Assembly (NCBI GenBank): GCA_030323885.1 | Contig: CM059194.1 | Coordinates: forward strand, 12,324,963 to 12,388,962 | Origin: Branchipolynoe longqiensis | Taxonomy: Eukaryota > Annelida > Polychaeta > Phyllodocida > Polynoidae | DNA: 64,000 nucleotides | Direction of reading: 5' to 3' | In this document: positions 32,699 to 42,904 of the stretch, piece by piece | Numbering within the stretch: position 1 is the first letter of the stretch | Layout of the letters: each line of letters opens with the position of its first letter | Position numbers and translations under genes: made by a program | The notes under the pieces: model-generated | Seen by the model: only the letters and a program-made list of their open reading frames with translations | The model's database searches: none | Told to the model about the DNA's origin: nothing

Positions 32699-33014
32699 GT
32701 TTGTGATGCTCAGCAACATGCATAATTTTGCATTTGATCACCGCCATAGGCTCATAGCATTAAGATTATACTTATGCTGCCACCTATCTAGTTACGGCGA
32801 TACTACCTTCTGACTTCTGCGTCAGCGCCGTCTGGTTATTCATACTTTGATACAAAATACTTTGAGATGCTAACTCTGTCTTACTGACCTGCCATCTGCG
32901 GTCGCCCGCGCAAACTACGGACCCAAGCGCCTATATAAGGACCGACATAGCGGTGGTGAGTGCGGCCACAGGAGGACACTAGCTGTCTTTGAACTGGACA
33001 GGAGCCACACCACC

Positions 33015-34390
33015 ATGCCATCGGCTAAGAAACCACCCAAGCGGGTGGCCACTACGCAGCCGAAAACCCCGGACCCTGCCAAGAAGAAAACCTGGTCTAA
33101 ATATTTTGTAAACCCGTTGGAGCTGACGTGGCTGGCTCGCCAGCAACACAGACCTGTTCAAGCTGCCCCATGACATGGCCCGGGGCCCCCGATGACACTG
33201 ATGCTGTGGCCAGGGCCAGTCCCCCGGCAGACAAACCAGGAGATGTTGTAAACCTCATCGAAGGCCTGCAGCTCAAGATTACGCAGATGGTGGACGGTGT
33301 CAAAAATCGAATTGATGGCATTGTCGCGGACACGCGTGACAGTAGGAGCCGACGATCTACAACACCACGGTCCCCTCGACGTGACAATTCACCACGCCCC
33401 CACGGCGCTGCTGATAGCCTGTGAGGAAGTGAACGGTCTCGGCATTATGGATCGCCCCGCCGCCACTCGCTGTCGTCTGATGACTGACTACGACATCCTA
33501 GGTTGCATCGGCACGAACGATGTAAGGACGACCGTCCCACACGAGACACGATGGCGCACAGAGATGACACGCCCCACCGTTACGATAGGCTAAGCTACAG
33601 CTGTGATACGGTGGACCGTCACCGCCGTTGATGCTCAAGCTACGACGGCCCCATCTTCCTGGATGGCCGGGACGACCGCAGGGTGGATGCCGTCAACAAA
33701 CTGCTCAAGGCGGCATGATAAGCCATCTCCAAAAAGAAAGGTAACTTGATTCTCACGCCACACAGTTATGTCATTCGTGGAAATAAAAACGAAAAAATAT
33801 CGAGGAGGCCACATGGGTGGAATATTTCGCGGCGCTCTGCCGTATGCAAAAGGATAAAAAACTGCCGGCAGCCTGGATCGGACATGTAGGCTACATGAAC
33901 ACTTAGACCAACTGGCCACTATGGCATGTACCTGGGATTGGTACACTTGCAGACAGTGGTGTGAGACCATCTTTACGATGATCTCGTTAAGTCGGTTGCC
34001 AGCGGGTTGGGCGGATCAGTATGCTATTAAGGATGTCCAGAGGGATGCATGCTCAGTAGGGAATAGGCTCGAGAAAGTTAAACAAGTGCTGCGTGGTGGC
34101 AAGCGCTTGGAGGCGGTGAGTGTCGGTACTACCATACAGGACGGTAAAACAACTGATTACGTAAAAGCAGAATATAACCGTGAGACGGATGGTAAGCCAT
34201 GCCAAGAATTCAACTGGGAGAGTGCACATTCTCGACGTCTCACGGTCTTCAACCAGACAGAAAGTGTCACCTCTGTGCATGGTGCACGCAGAAAAATAGC
34301 TGCACAAACGTACATCCTGAGAAAGCGTGCCTTAATAAGAAACGTGTACAGGATAGGGCTAATGCTAATAAGGAAGGCAGCAAGGATTTT
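33015..34390 (+). pseudogene. DIRS-like gag
   Basis: The frame opening at ATG 33,015 is basic and lysine-rich, like those at 6,531 and 36,267. It breaks after about 60 codons. Later frames give LATMACTWDWYTCRQWCE, then AGWADQYAIKDVQRDACSV, and a damaged knuckle region that reads DGKPCQEFNWESA and then changes frame. Compared with the copy at 36,267, about 745 bp between VVNLI and GWADQYAIKD are present here. The protein probably coats the RNA. Several frameshifts disable it. Confidence 0.65.
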
Positions 34391-34965
34391 TGAGTGGCAA
34401 CCGCATCGAAGATATAACCGCGGAACGCGATAGTGTTGCCCGTACATATGCGGTACCCACTGGCTCAGACCATGGGACAAGCCCTGATATTATCACACAG
34501 ACTGATAATGACGACAGCAGCACTGGCTGTGCACTTAATACAGGTCAAAATACTGATAGCGAGCCTGAGACCGGCTCGCATCATAACGGCCCTGCCGGAG
34601 GTGTTAATGAGCAGACAGACGACCCCCATACTGATTGTAAACAAGGAGTTGACATACCTGAAAGAGGACGTTATGATGAGATTGTGGCCCTGCAGCCGGG
34701 AAGTGACAAAGAAATTGACAATCCAGCTGTCGTCGACGTACAAGGAGCCAACAACGAGTCCACGGGACAAGCTGGTAAGGGGATAGCCCTGCTGCCGAAT
34801 ACACCCCACCCCGTCAGCCTGGAGGTGTCAGCCAAGATCACCTTTCATCTAGAACACACAGGTCCGCGAACGCTACCGGTAAGCATGGTGATGGTATCAA
34901 CGAAAATATATCAAGCCATAATGGACCCATCAAAGGTCAGGCTCAAGACGAGGCGATGGACTTAA
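34390..34965 (+). CDS. acidic linker ORF of DIRS-like element
   Basis: A 191-residue open frame directly follows the broken gag and precedes the RT frame, so it is probably the disordered middle of the same polyprotein. It is rich in D, E, N, T and G (DIITQTDNDDSSTGCALNTG). No domain is recognised. Confidence 0.4.
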   Translation: MSGNRIEDITAERDSVARTYAVPTGSDHGTSPDIITQTDNDDSSTGCALNTGQNTDSEPETGSHHNGPAGGVNEQTDDPHTDCKQGVDIPERGRYDEIVALQPGSDKEIDNPAVVDVQGANNESTGQAGKGIALLPNTPHPVSLEVSAKITFHLEHTGPRTLPVSMVMVSTKIYQAIMDPSKVRLKTRRWT

Positions 34966-35108
34966 GCAAAAGGATCTTGACTGCTGCGGTGAGTGCTGGG
35001 AAAGGCACTAGAGTAGATGATAGTTTGGGCGCTTGAGATGCTAGAGCAACCCGTGGTGTCAGTGGAAATGACAATGGCACAGTACAGCAAAGAGACAGTG
35101 GGGATTGT

Positions 35109-35966
35109 GTGGTTGTAGCTGGTCAATCTAGCGTGGCCAAGTCTAGCGGCACGGTTGGTATGCGTAAAAGGAAAGCTACCTGCCACACCCACAAATATGA
35201 CAAATGGTGTATACTCTATGCACCTGAAACTAGCACCCTGCCTGCAGTAAATGACAGTCTGGAGGATGAAGGGTTGGGTATCCCGATTGATGGCATATGC
35301 CTTATGACCACGGAACATAATGACCTCGATGATGTCGAACAAATAGTGGATGCAATCGATGAACCCGAGGTTGTGGCATATATGCCGCCCAGAACCCCGC
35401 AGAGCTACCGCACATTACTGGATGGGATATGGCCGCATACTGACCATGGCTCATGGAAAGATAATCATGCTTACATGAAAATATACGATCTGGTGAGGGC
35501 ATCGGCCATTCCAAACTTGATGGGCATCAGGCTGCGTGTCCCATCAGGCCTTAATATGGCAGCTTCGAAGTGGATGCTTGAGGGTTATCGTGACTACCAA
35601 ATCATAGACTTTCTCGAATATGGCTGGCCAATTGACTCTACAGGGGAACGTCCGCCGGTCACAGCAAAGGAGAACCATCACAATGACAACGTGAGCGCTG
35701 GCTGTATAGATAGTTACATTGAGAAGGAGATAACCTATGGCGTGATGCTGGGCCCCTTTGATAAACCTCCTTTTGTTCCATGGACACAGCTCGGTCCCCT
35801 CATGACTTGCCCTAAGAAGCGCTCCGACAAGAGGAGAGTGATAGTGGATCTTAGCTATCCTCCAGGGGCGAGCGTAAATGCTGGGATGAGGAAAGGACAG
35901 TACCTTGGTAAGCCAGCTACTTACACGCTGCCTGGCATTGTTTGTGATGCTCAGCAACACGGGTAA
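35109..35966 (+). pseudogene. DIRS-like RT N-terminus, cut by a second insertion
   Basis: The 285-residue frame carries the pre-RT blocks YDLVRASAIPNLMGIRLRV and DYQIIDFLEYGWPID. It then reads PPFVPWTQLGPLMTCPKKRS and the first RT block KRRVIVDLSYPPGASVNAGM. After YTLPGI it runs into VCDAQQHG, which is not RT but the leader of the next element. The palm with the catalytic aspartates is therefore missing. Confidence 0.8.
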
Positions 35967-36885
35967 TTTGGCATTCGACCGCTGCCATAGGCTCATAGCG
36001 TTAAGAATAATACTTATGCTGCCACCTATCTACTCGCGGCGATACTAGGTTCTGACTTCTGCGTCAGCGCCGTCTGGTTATTCGTACTTTGATACAAAAT
36101 ACTTTGAGATGCTAACTCTGTCTTACTGACCTGCCATCTGCAGTCGTCCGCTCGAACCACTGGCCCAAGCGCCTATATAAGGCCCGTTTTAGAGGCGGTG
36201 AGCTCACTTCGACATGGCCACAGGAGGACACTAGCTGGCTTTGAATTGGAGAGGAGGCACACCACCATGCCATCGGCTAAGAAACCGCCCAAGTGGGCGG
36301 CCACCACGCAGCCAAAAACCGCGGACCCGGCTAAGAAGAAAACCCGGTTTAAATCCAAGAAACAACCTGTTGGAGCCGACATGGCCGGTTCGCTGGCAAC
36401 ACAAACCCGTTCAAGCTGCCCCATGGCGCAGGACGGGTCCCCCGACAACACCGATGCCGTGGCTGGGGCCACTTCCCTGGCAGACAAGCCCCGAGATGTT
36501 GTAAACCTCATCGGTTGGGCGGATCAGTACGCCATTAAGGACGTCCAGAGGGACGCTTGCTCGGTAGGGACTAGGCTTGAGAAAGTTAAGCAGGTGCTGC
36601 GCAGTGGTAAGCGCTTGGATGTGGCGAGTACTGGTACTGACGTACAGGAAGGTAAGACGACTGATTACATGAAAGCAGAATTTAACCATGAAATGGATGG
36701 TAAGCCGTGCCAGGAATTCAATTGGGGAGAGTGCACATTCTCGACATCCCATGGTCTGCAACCAGATGGAAAGTGCCACCTCTGTGCATGGTGCACCCAG
36801 AAAAATAGGCGCGCAAACGTACATCCCGAGAAAGCATGCCTTAATAAAGAAACGTGTACAGGACAGGGCTAATGCTAATAAGGAA
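35934..36885 (+). mobile_element. second DIRS-like element head, same family
   Basis: The leader repeats 32,694-33,014 closely, including GTGATGCTCAGCAACA and a TATA box (CTATATAAGG at 36,173-36,182). A gag gene with an internal deletion follows. The element ends abruptly at about 36,885, where a derivative of the other DIRS family (minus) starts. Its first bases, GGCATTGT, coincide with RT sequence of the upstream copy. Confidence 0.75.
36267..36872 (+). CDS. DIRS-like gag, in-frame shortened
   Basis: ATG 36,267 (MPSAKKPPK) opens 201 uninterrupted codons. The basic N-terminus runs to VVNLI and is joined in frame to GWADQYAIKDVQRDACSV, skipping about 745 bp present in the 33,015 copy. The C-terminus keeps the complete cysteine/histidine region KPCQEFNWGECTFSTSHG, GKCHLCAWC and NVHPEKAC, a likely zinc knuckle. 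A 92-bp leader lies between the TATA box and the ATG. It is the only open gag in the window, although its element lacks RT. Confidence 0.65.
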   Translation: MPSAKKPPKWAATTQPKTADPAKKKTRFKSKKQPVGADMAGSLATQTRSSCPMAQDGSPDNTDAVAGATSLADKPRDVVNLIGWADQYAIKDVQRDACSVGTRLEKVKQVLRSGKRLDVASTGTDVQEGKTTDYMKAEFNHEMDGKPCQEFNWGECTFSTSHGLQPDGKCHLCAWCTQKNRRANVHPEKACLNKETCTGQG

Positions 36886-37206
36886 TTGAGAGCAAGAATG
36901 TAATCATCATGTATAATGTAAAGTGTAATAAGCAATGGCAAATGTCAGTGTCAGTGGGGGGGCCCCGAAGCGCCCTCTGCCCTATCGGGGTAAATGAAAG
37001 AGAAAGAGAAAGTAAGGGTGAGTGGGTGGAGAAAAAAGGAGGAGTGCTTCAGGGTGTGCGTGGAGGCGGAATGGCTGGAGGAGGCAGGGGAGCCGGTTAT
37101 AAGGCCGGAGGAAAGGGGGGGTTACACAACGCCAACGTTCGTTGCAGCCCAGGGGAGGGCGGGGGGTACTCCTGCTTCGCCGCGAATCAAATGCAATGCA
37201 AGCATT
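36886..37206 (-). mobile_element. DIRS non-autonomous derivative, truncated
   Basis: Like 32,226-32,698, this minus-strand piece joins the family leader (CCTTATAACCGGC) to the recombinase 3' end (GGGCGCTTCGGGGCCCCCCC). Its 3' region (36,886-36,984) is repeated at 37,315-37,413 in the next element. It ends at the dyad AATGCAAGCATT (37,195-37,206). Confidence 0.65.
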
Positions 37207-37399
37207 ATGACCGTTACGCAGCGAAGGAGGAAGACAAGGCAGGAGTGGAGAAAAAACTCTTTAATTAGTGAATAAAGTTGGGGAGTACATAAGCAGGGAC
37301 AATATGACATGTTATCTGAGAGCAAGAATATAATCATCATGTATAATGTAAAGTGCAATAAGCAATGACAAATGTCAGTGTCATTGGGGGGGCCCCGAA

Positions 37400-38320
37400 G
37401 CGCCCTCCGCCAAAAGGGAGGAGAGGGCACAAGGGGCCCCTGTGGGGGCGAGGCGGGGGAGGTAGGCATGGACCACCCTGGAGGTCCACGTGCCCTGGGC
37501 CATGATGTCCGGCAGGGAGACCCCCGCCCTCTGGCAAGGGAGGGATTAGCTGTCGGGGGTGGGGATGGCGAGTGCATAGAGGGCGCCCCTGAGGAGAGCC
37601 GTGAGAGTCCGAGGGTCGAGGGTGTGGCCCGAGGGCATGATGAAGGCTGGGTCGGCGGCGGTGGCCGGGATGAGGGCGACCGAGGCGAACCACGCCACAA
37701 AGGGGCATATGCGGGAGCTGGGCGAGGCGGGGATGAAGAGGGCCACCGTCCCCGAGGGCAGGGCGAGGGACACCACCGGAGGGTCCGGCAGCGCCGATGT
37801 GGAGGGCGACGGCGGCGAGGTGGTGAGGAGCCAGAGGCAGGGCAGGCCGGGGCACATGCCCGGAGGCCCGCTCCCCACCTCGGCAGACGTCTCAGGCGAG
37901 GCACGACCCAAAGCCAGAGGGGTCCCCACCCGCAGCCTCGACCCAGGAGCAGGTCCCCGAGAGGGCGTGCCGGACCGAGGCGGGGGCGAAGGAGCGGGCA
38001 TAGAGGGCCGCGGTGTAGGCGGCGACATCAAAGTCCGTGGGGGCCAGAGGGTCACAGCCATGGCCCGAGTCGAAGGCGACATAGCCCTCAGCCTGCCGGC
38101 GGCGATTCCTCCAGGTTGCAGGGGAGAGGGCGGCGATCCAGTGTCCGTCGACGGCAGCGACCTCGCGCTCGAAGTACCCTGAATCAAAGTCCAGGGTTGT
38201 AGGGGAAGTCATCATGAAGAGGGTGGAAGTGGAGGTAGGCAAGCCCGAGGCGGGCGACCTCAGCCCGAGCCACCTCGGCCCAGGGGCCGGTGAAGTGAGC
38301 GCGACTAAGGATGTCGGCAT
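37400..38320 (-). pseudogene. DIRS-like tyrosine recombinase
   Basis: The N-terminal core-binding domain (37,892-38,320) has DGHWIAALSPATWRNRRRQ and QAEGYVAFDSG. The next part shares GGERASGH and PRPALPLAP with the fragment at 28.4 kb. The catalytic part has LPSGTVALFIPASPSSRICP and ends MAQGTWTSRVVHAYLPRL, with the tryptophan and tyrosine of box II. The H-x-x-R segment between DS and SLPCQRAG is deleted, along with a stop, so the enzyme cannot work. Two or more frame changes are present. Confidence 0.75.
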
Positions 38321-38965
38321 GGACGAGGTCCGCCCAGGGCTTGTAGAGGATGGCTAGGGTGAACGAGCCCTCGGCCACCATGAGCCATAGCTTGCGGGCG
38401 CAGGTCCCGAGGGTCGGGTCCCGGGTCCAGCCAGATTTGAGGGCGGCCGCGGAGGCCATGTTGTTGGTGTTAATGACAACAGTGGCCCCTGCAACGTCAT
38501 CGCGGAGGAGGGCCCGGACAGCGACGACCAGGTTGACCGCCTCGAGCTCAGAGTACCCTCGGGCATAGCAGTGGGTGGAGGAGTAGGCCCCTCCACCTGT
38601 GAGGCGGGAGTCACACTCGATCACCACTCGGTGGACCTCAGGGGCGCGGAGAAGGCAGAGGCCGTTGGTGGCGCGTCCATAGACCACGAACCATCTGAGG
38701 TCCCGGAGGGCATCATCGAGGCGGCGCAGAAACAGGTGCGGAGGGTGGTGAGGAGGCGGGCCATGAACTTCCTCGCCGGGAGCACGCAACTACCCACATG
38801 GTTAAGGCGCCCGAGGATACTCTGAAGATCCCGGCATCCGAGGGTATGGCGGGCGATCCGCGCCTCCCAGTCCAGGATCAGGTCTTCGACTTTGTCGAGT
38901 GCGATGCGGATGGTCATCGCCTCACTGTCGATGGCGAAACCGAGCCAGGTGAGGCAGACCCGCAA
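38184..38965 (-). pseudogene. DIRS-like RT thumb and RNase H
   Basis: The RT thumb (38,621-38,965) reads LTWLGFAIDSEAMTIRIAL and LQSILGRLNHVGSCVLPARK. The RNase H (38,184-38,789, other frame) has VVIECDSRLTGGGAYSSTHC, LEAVNLVVAVRALL, VVINTNNMAS and a closing KPWADLVHADILSRA. The catalytic RT palm should lie upstream but is missing. One frame change separates the two parts. Confidence 0.75.
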
Positions 38966-38999
38966 GGGGGTGGCACTTCCCAGGGGAAACCTCCAGGAG

Positions 39000-39440
39000 G
39001 GGGTGAGGGGGGTCTACGGGTGGGGGGTGAGGGAGGGGTGGGGGGAGGGGGGGATGGGTGAGGAGGCGCAGTTGTCTCGTGGGAGAGGACGAGCAAAGTC
39101 GGCGGGGGAGGCAGGGAGGGGGGGCGGATATGCGTTGGCGGGGGGGAGAAGTCGGGCAGGTCATGGAGGTAGGCGGTATCGCCGGGGGTGGGGGGTGGGG
39201 GGGGGCAGTGGGGGCGGGAGCGGGTACGTTTGGTAGTGGTGGTGACACAGTGCTGGTGGGGAGCAGGGGTTGCAGGGGTGGAGGGGCAGCAGGGGTGGCA
39301 GGTGTGGTAGGGTTTTGACGGCAGGAGTCGATGATGGTGGTGCGGTGGTGGTGGCGGGAGGGAGGGTGACGTAAGCGGTCGCCGCTGGACACGGAGATGA
39401 GAGGGTCGGTGGTGGTGGTGCAATGCTGGCAGGGGAAGGA
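39000..39440. repeat. G-rich low-complexity tract
   Basis: Runs of GGGGTGGGGG, GTGAGGGAGG and GGTGGTGGT on the plus strand read as proline/histidine-rich frames on the minus strand. The tract occupies the place of the RT core. Similar tracts lie in the copy at 54,126-54,350. Long open frames here are composition artefacts. Confidence 0.7.
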
Positions 39441-39678
39441 AGAGGTTACGTAAGCAGTCGCTGGGGGGGCGGAGATGAGAGGAGGGCTCTGAACACCGCG
39501 GCAGTGGCCAGGGCGGCGGACTTCCAGTCCATTATTGGCGACTTCCAGCTTGCTGCAGGCGGCGGGATGGGCTGTGACATCATCAAGGGCCTGACGCCGC
39601 CGTGTCATGGATAGGTGGTAACGGTTGGTCGTGGGATGTGAGGGGCCCTCCTGGGAGGGCGTCACCATAGGGAGCCGG

Positions 39679-40231
39679 TTAGGGTCGGGCCGCGTAGTCA
39701 GGGGGCAGGTGGGGGGAGGGTTTCCAACCCCAGATGCTCCTCGTCCGTATTGGGATGGCTGGTCGCCTTTGGCGGACTAAAAATTCCAGGGGGGAGTAGC
39801 AAACTGCCTCACTGTGTACTGTCAAGATTTGCCGCATATTGGTGCAGTAGGCGCAGGCCTGGCACCTCCGGGAGGCCTGCTCTCCACGCGCCTCACCGGC
39901 GGGGGCGAGGTCGCATGAGACAGGGTCCCTGTTCCAGGCCAAGCAGGGAACCCCGTAGGCCTCATGGCTGTAGTGAGTTCGGCTATCAGCCTGGGAGGAG
40001 CGAGGCTGGGGCACCGGCGCCTGGCGGGTGGCAGTTGTAGATCGGGCTGTGGAGGCCTTGGAGCTGGAGGCGACAGTACCAGGCGGTTATGACGTCGATC
40101 CGGACGGTGTTGATGGCGATGGGGTCGAGCCAGCCGTCGGGAAGCCTCCCATCGGCCACCCAGGCGAACACCTTCTCTGACCAACGTCGGACCGTAGGCC
40201 AGGGATGTGACACACAGTCGTTATCAATCAA
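39679..40231 (-). pseudogene. DIRS-like gag remnant
   Basis: Minus-strand frames show DCVSHPWPTVRRWSEKVFAW and VADGRLPDGWLDPIAINTV, equal in pattern to the gag blocks of the other copies. After a frame change the cysteine region reads GVPCLAWNRDPVSCDLAPAG, CQACAYC and TVHSEAVC. The start of the gene is missing; unrelated DNA begins at about 40,210. Confidence 0.65.
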
Positions 40232-40393
40232 TCAATAGTTCCATCCTCTAGTCGAGGGTTGCATGCAATGGTTCTCCACTTGTCCCGATGTTGTGCTGTT
40301 CTGATAGACTGTGAATAATTCAAGCCTGTCCACTGTGAAATATTTGTAAACCATGATGTTCTTGGTCTCCCTCTCCCTCTGCTGCCATTCACC

Positions 40394-40990
40394 AGTAGTA
40401 TAGAGAGGACCGATATGGGTCCATATTACGTAATCGTTCCGCGTCAGAGGACCGACGCGGTACAATGACCTTAGATGACCCATTGCATGTTTGCACCGCG
40501 GGACAATGGGCATCAGTGACCTTAGATGACCCATTGCATGTTTGCATCCGCGGGACAATGAGTAGTGGCCATCAGTGACCTTAGATGACCCATTGCATGT
40601 TTGCAGGATTTTAGGTTGAACTCATTTGACCTTTTTGACTGGAATGATGACGTCACTGTTCAGGTTGAACTCATTTGACCTTTTTGACTGGAATGATGAT
40701 GTCACTGTTCAGGTTCTACCCATTGCATGTTTGCAGGATTTTAGGTTGAACTCATTTGACCTTTTTGACTGGAATGATGACGTCACTGTTCTACCTTGCA
40801 GGACTGACCTTTGCTTGCAGGATGGCCATCTGTTTGTGGTTGAACTCATTTGACATTTTTGACTGGATTGATGATGTCACCGTTCTACCTTGCAGGATGG
40901 GCATCTGGTTTTGGTTGAACTCATTGATTTACACTATGCTTGCAGGATTGACATCTGTTTTTTTTTTTCTTTAAAAAAAACAAAAAAACT
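40394..40990 (+). repeat. 5' module of virus-like element, copy 2
   Basis: Starts AGTAGTATAGAGAGGACC like the module at 25,824, with the same GACCGATATGGGTCCATATT and repeated ATGACCCATTGCATGTTTGC. The tandem TTGACTGGAATGATGACGTC array follows. Left flanks differ between the two copies, so the element edge is at 40,394. Open frames reading FDLFDWNDDVTV are repeat artefacts. Confidence 0.7.
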
Positions 40991-41072
40991 CATTTGATCT
41001 TTTATGACGGATTGGTGATGTCGATGATTCAAACAACATTGGATTGTTTTCTCGGATTTCATTTTAACTTTA

Positions 41073-41900
41073 GTATAAATAATAATAATAATGCATACTT
41101 CATTAGGAAATGTTATACGATGTATTTTGCATGTATATCTGTAAAACTATTTCTTGAACATTGTTTCCATGAACATGCTATTTTGAGTCATTATTTGAGT
41201 GTTTGCAGTTGCATCTGATACTACAATAAATAAACCTCGAATAATAATAACCTAACTTAAAATAAGTTAAGGTATTTTCTTGTTTGTTTGTTGGAGTCTT
41301 ACATCCTGATTTGCTTGAATCTTTATTTAAAACCTCATCAATCCATTTATTTATTTGAGTCCCAAAAATACCATTGTAACCATATTCTAATTCCGTAAAC
41401 TGACCACCTCCCTAATAATGGTTTGTGTTTTGTAATATGTAATGTTGCAAGTTGGAAGCATCCATACACAACAAAACAAAAACTCATAGTATAGATAATA
41501 AATATAATGAATTCTTCATTAGGAAATGCTATACAATGTATTTTGTGTATATATCTGTAAAACTATTTATTGAACATTGTTTCCATGAACATGCTATTTT
41601 GAGTCATTATTTGAGTGTTTGCAGTTGCATGCGATACTAAAAGAATAAACCTCAAATAATAACCTAACTTAAAATAAGTTAAGGTATTTTCTTGTTTGTT
41701 TGTTGGAGTTGTACATCCTGATTTGCTTGAATCTTTATTTAAAACCTCATCAATCCATTTATTTGAGTCCCAAAAATAGCATTGTAACCATATTCTAACT
41801 CCCAAACCAACCACCTCCCTAATAACGGTTTGTGTTTTGTAATATGTAATGTTGCAAGTTGGAGGCATCCATACAAAACAAAAAAACAACCTGAAAAACC
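41073..41900. repeat. ~410-bp tandem duplication
   Basis: Two near-identical units begin at about 41,073 and 41,488. Both contain TTCATTAGGAAATG, CATGAACATGCTATTTTGAG and CCTCATCAATCCATTTATTT. A partial third unit runs to about 41,990. Small open frames in each unit are the same weak frame repeated; no function is implied. Confidence 0.8.
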
Positions 41901-42209
41901 CTTGGTTAGTTAAGATGTGATATGTATATTTGAAAAAACTATTTCTTTAACATCGATTCTATGAATATGCTATTTTGAGTGACTATTTGATTTACACTAC
42001 ATGATGTTATAACTTATATTATTGCTCTCATACCATGTGAAGATGATTTTTTTACAACAAACTTCTTATTGTACATTCCATAGATAAAAGTTTGTTAACA
42101 CATGACTAAGCATTCTCCTCCAGTTTGAAAGTTGTTTTTCTTCCAAGCATCACTCTCCCTCTAAAATACTAGGTAAGTTTGGCAATAATAATAATATATG
42201 AAAGATTCC

Positions 42210-42890
42210 AATGGACAAGCAACAGGTACGTTCACTAACTTTTTATTTATATATATATATTCGTTAGACAGATATTCTAATGATCCTACTCTCTTTCTTT
42301 CTCTATCTCTCTCACTCGCTCTTCTGTTTCTTCTTCTTTTCTTCTTCCTTCTGTTCAAACTGATGTTGCTATTTCCAGTACTTTCACGTGTGGCAAATGT
42401 GAAATCAGTTTATTTTTCACATGGGGGAATTATTGAGTCATATAAATTTGATGTTCTCTATGTTCAGAAATTTTGGAGAATAGTAGAATTCTTAATAGAC
42501 ATGCGATTCCATCATCAAAATTATATTTCTACTCCCAAAGCATCATCTTCTTTTTTTCACATTTCAGGAGAGATGACAATGATGAAGATGATGATGAAAC
42601 TAGTAAAATAAAGAAACTTTCAAGGAATAATAATAATATTACTTGTACAGACTGTGGTAAACGTTTTGCTTCATGAAGGCATTTGATTTCCCATAGAGGT
42701 TTTCATGATTCAGGAGTCGCAACTATGCATCAAGAACCATAGGTTACAGTTTTTAATATACTCCCACCTTGGGGTGAGGGAGGGGAGACAAATATTCCAT
42801 TGCAGATGCTTTATATGGAAAATAGCAATGCTATTCTAACTCCTCACAACATGGGAAGTGTTTGAGGAATCTATCATTTGAAGGTTTGTT
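42210..42890 (+). pseudogene. virus-like polymerase B N-terminus, copy 2
   Basis: ATG 42,210 (MDKQQ) with donor GTACGT repeats the start and exon boundary of copy 1. Downstream frames give the finger segments FTCGKCEISLFF, CSEILENSRILNRH and CTDCGKRFAS, and the conserved PPWGEGGETNIPLQMLYMEN. Several fingers and the SR-rich tract are missing. Stops are frequent. At about 42,890 the sequence switches to the opposite strand, where a later part of the same gene runs leftward. Confidence 0.65.
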
Positions 42891-42904
42891 GTAAGAAATA
42901 TATA

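Larger units (their letters stand above)
32687..35937 (+). mobile_element. DIRS-like element with gag and RT N-terminus
   Basis: The element starts at the GCATT dyad and has a leader with a TATA box (CTATATAAGG, 32,931-32,940). Gag starts at ATG 33,015 (MPSAKKPPK) and continues in several frames to 34,390. Next come an acidic, asparagine/glutamate-rich linker (34,390-34,965) and the pre-RT/RT beginning (35,109-35,937). It is cut in mid-RT at GGCATTGT, where a second copy of the same leader starts. RNase H and recombinase are absent. Confidence 0.8.
37207..40231 (-). mobile_element. DIRS-like element, RT core deleted
   Basis: In minus-strand order this copy has a gag remnant (39,679-40,231), a G-rich (C-rich on the coding strand) tract where RT should be (39,000-39,440), RT thumb and RNase H (38,184-38,965) and the recombinase (37,400-38,320), then a 3' region ending next to the dyad at 37,206. 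It belongs to the GC-rich family of 51.9-55.4 kb and of the fragment at 28.4 kb. Confidence 0.8.

Noticed and set aside
38922..39668. Long proline/histidine-rich minus-strand frame
   Set aside because: Produced by a G-rich low-complexity tract with open frames in all phases.
40620..40975. Small protein frames reading FDLFDWNDDVTV
   Set aside because: Periodic readings of the TTGACTGGAATGATGACGTC repeat.
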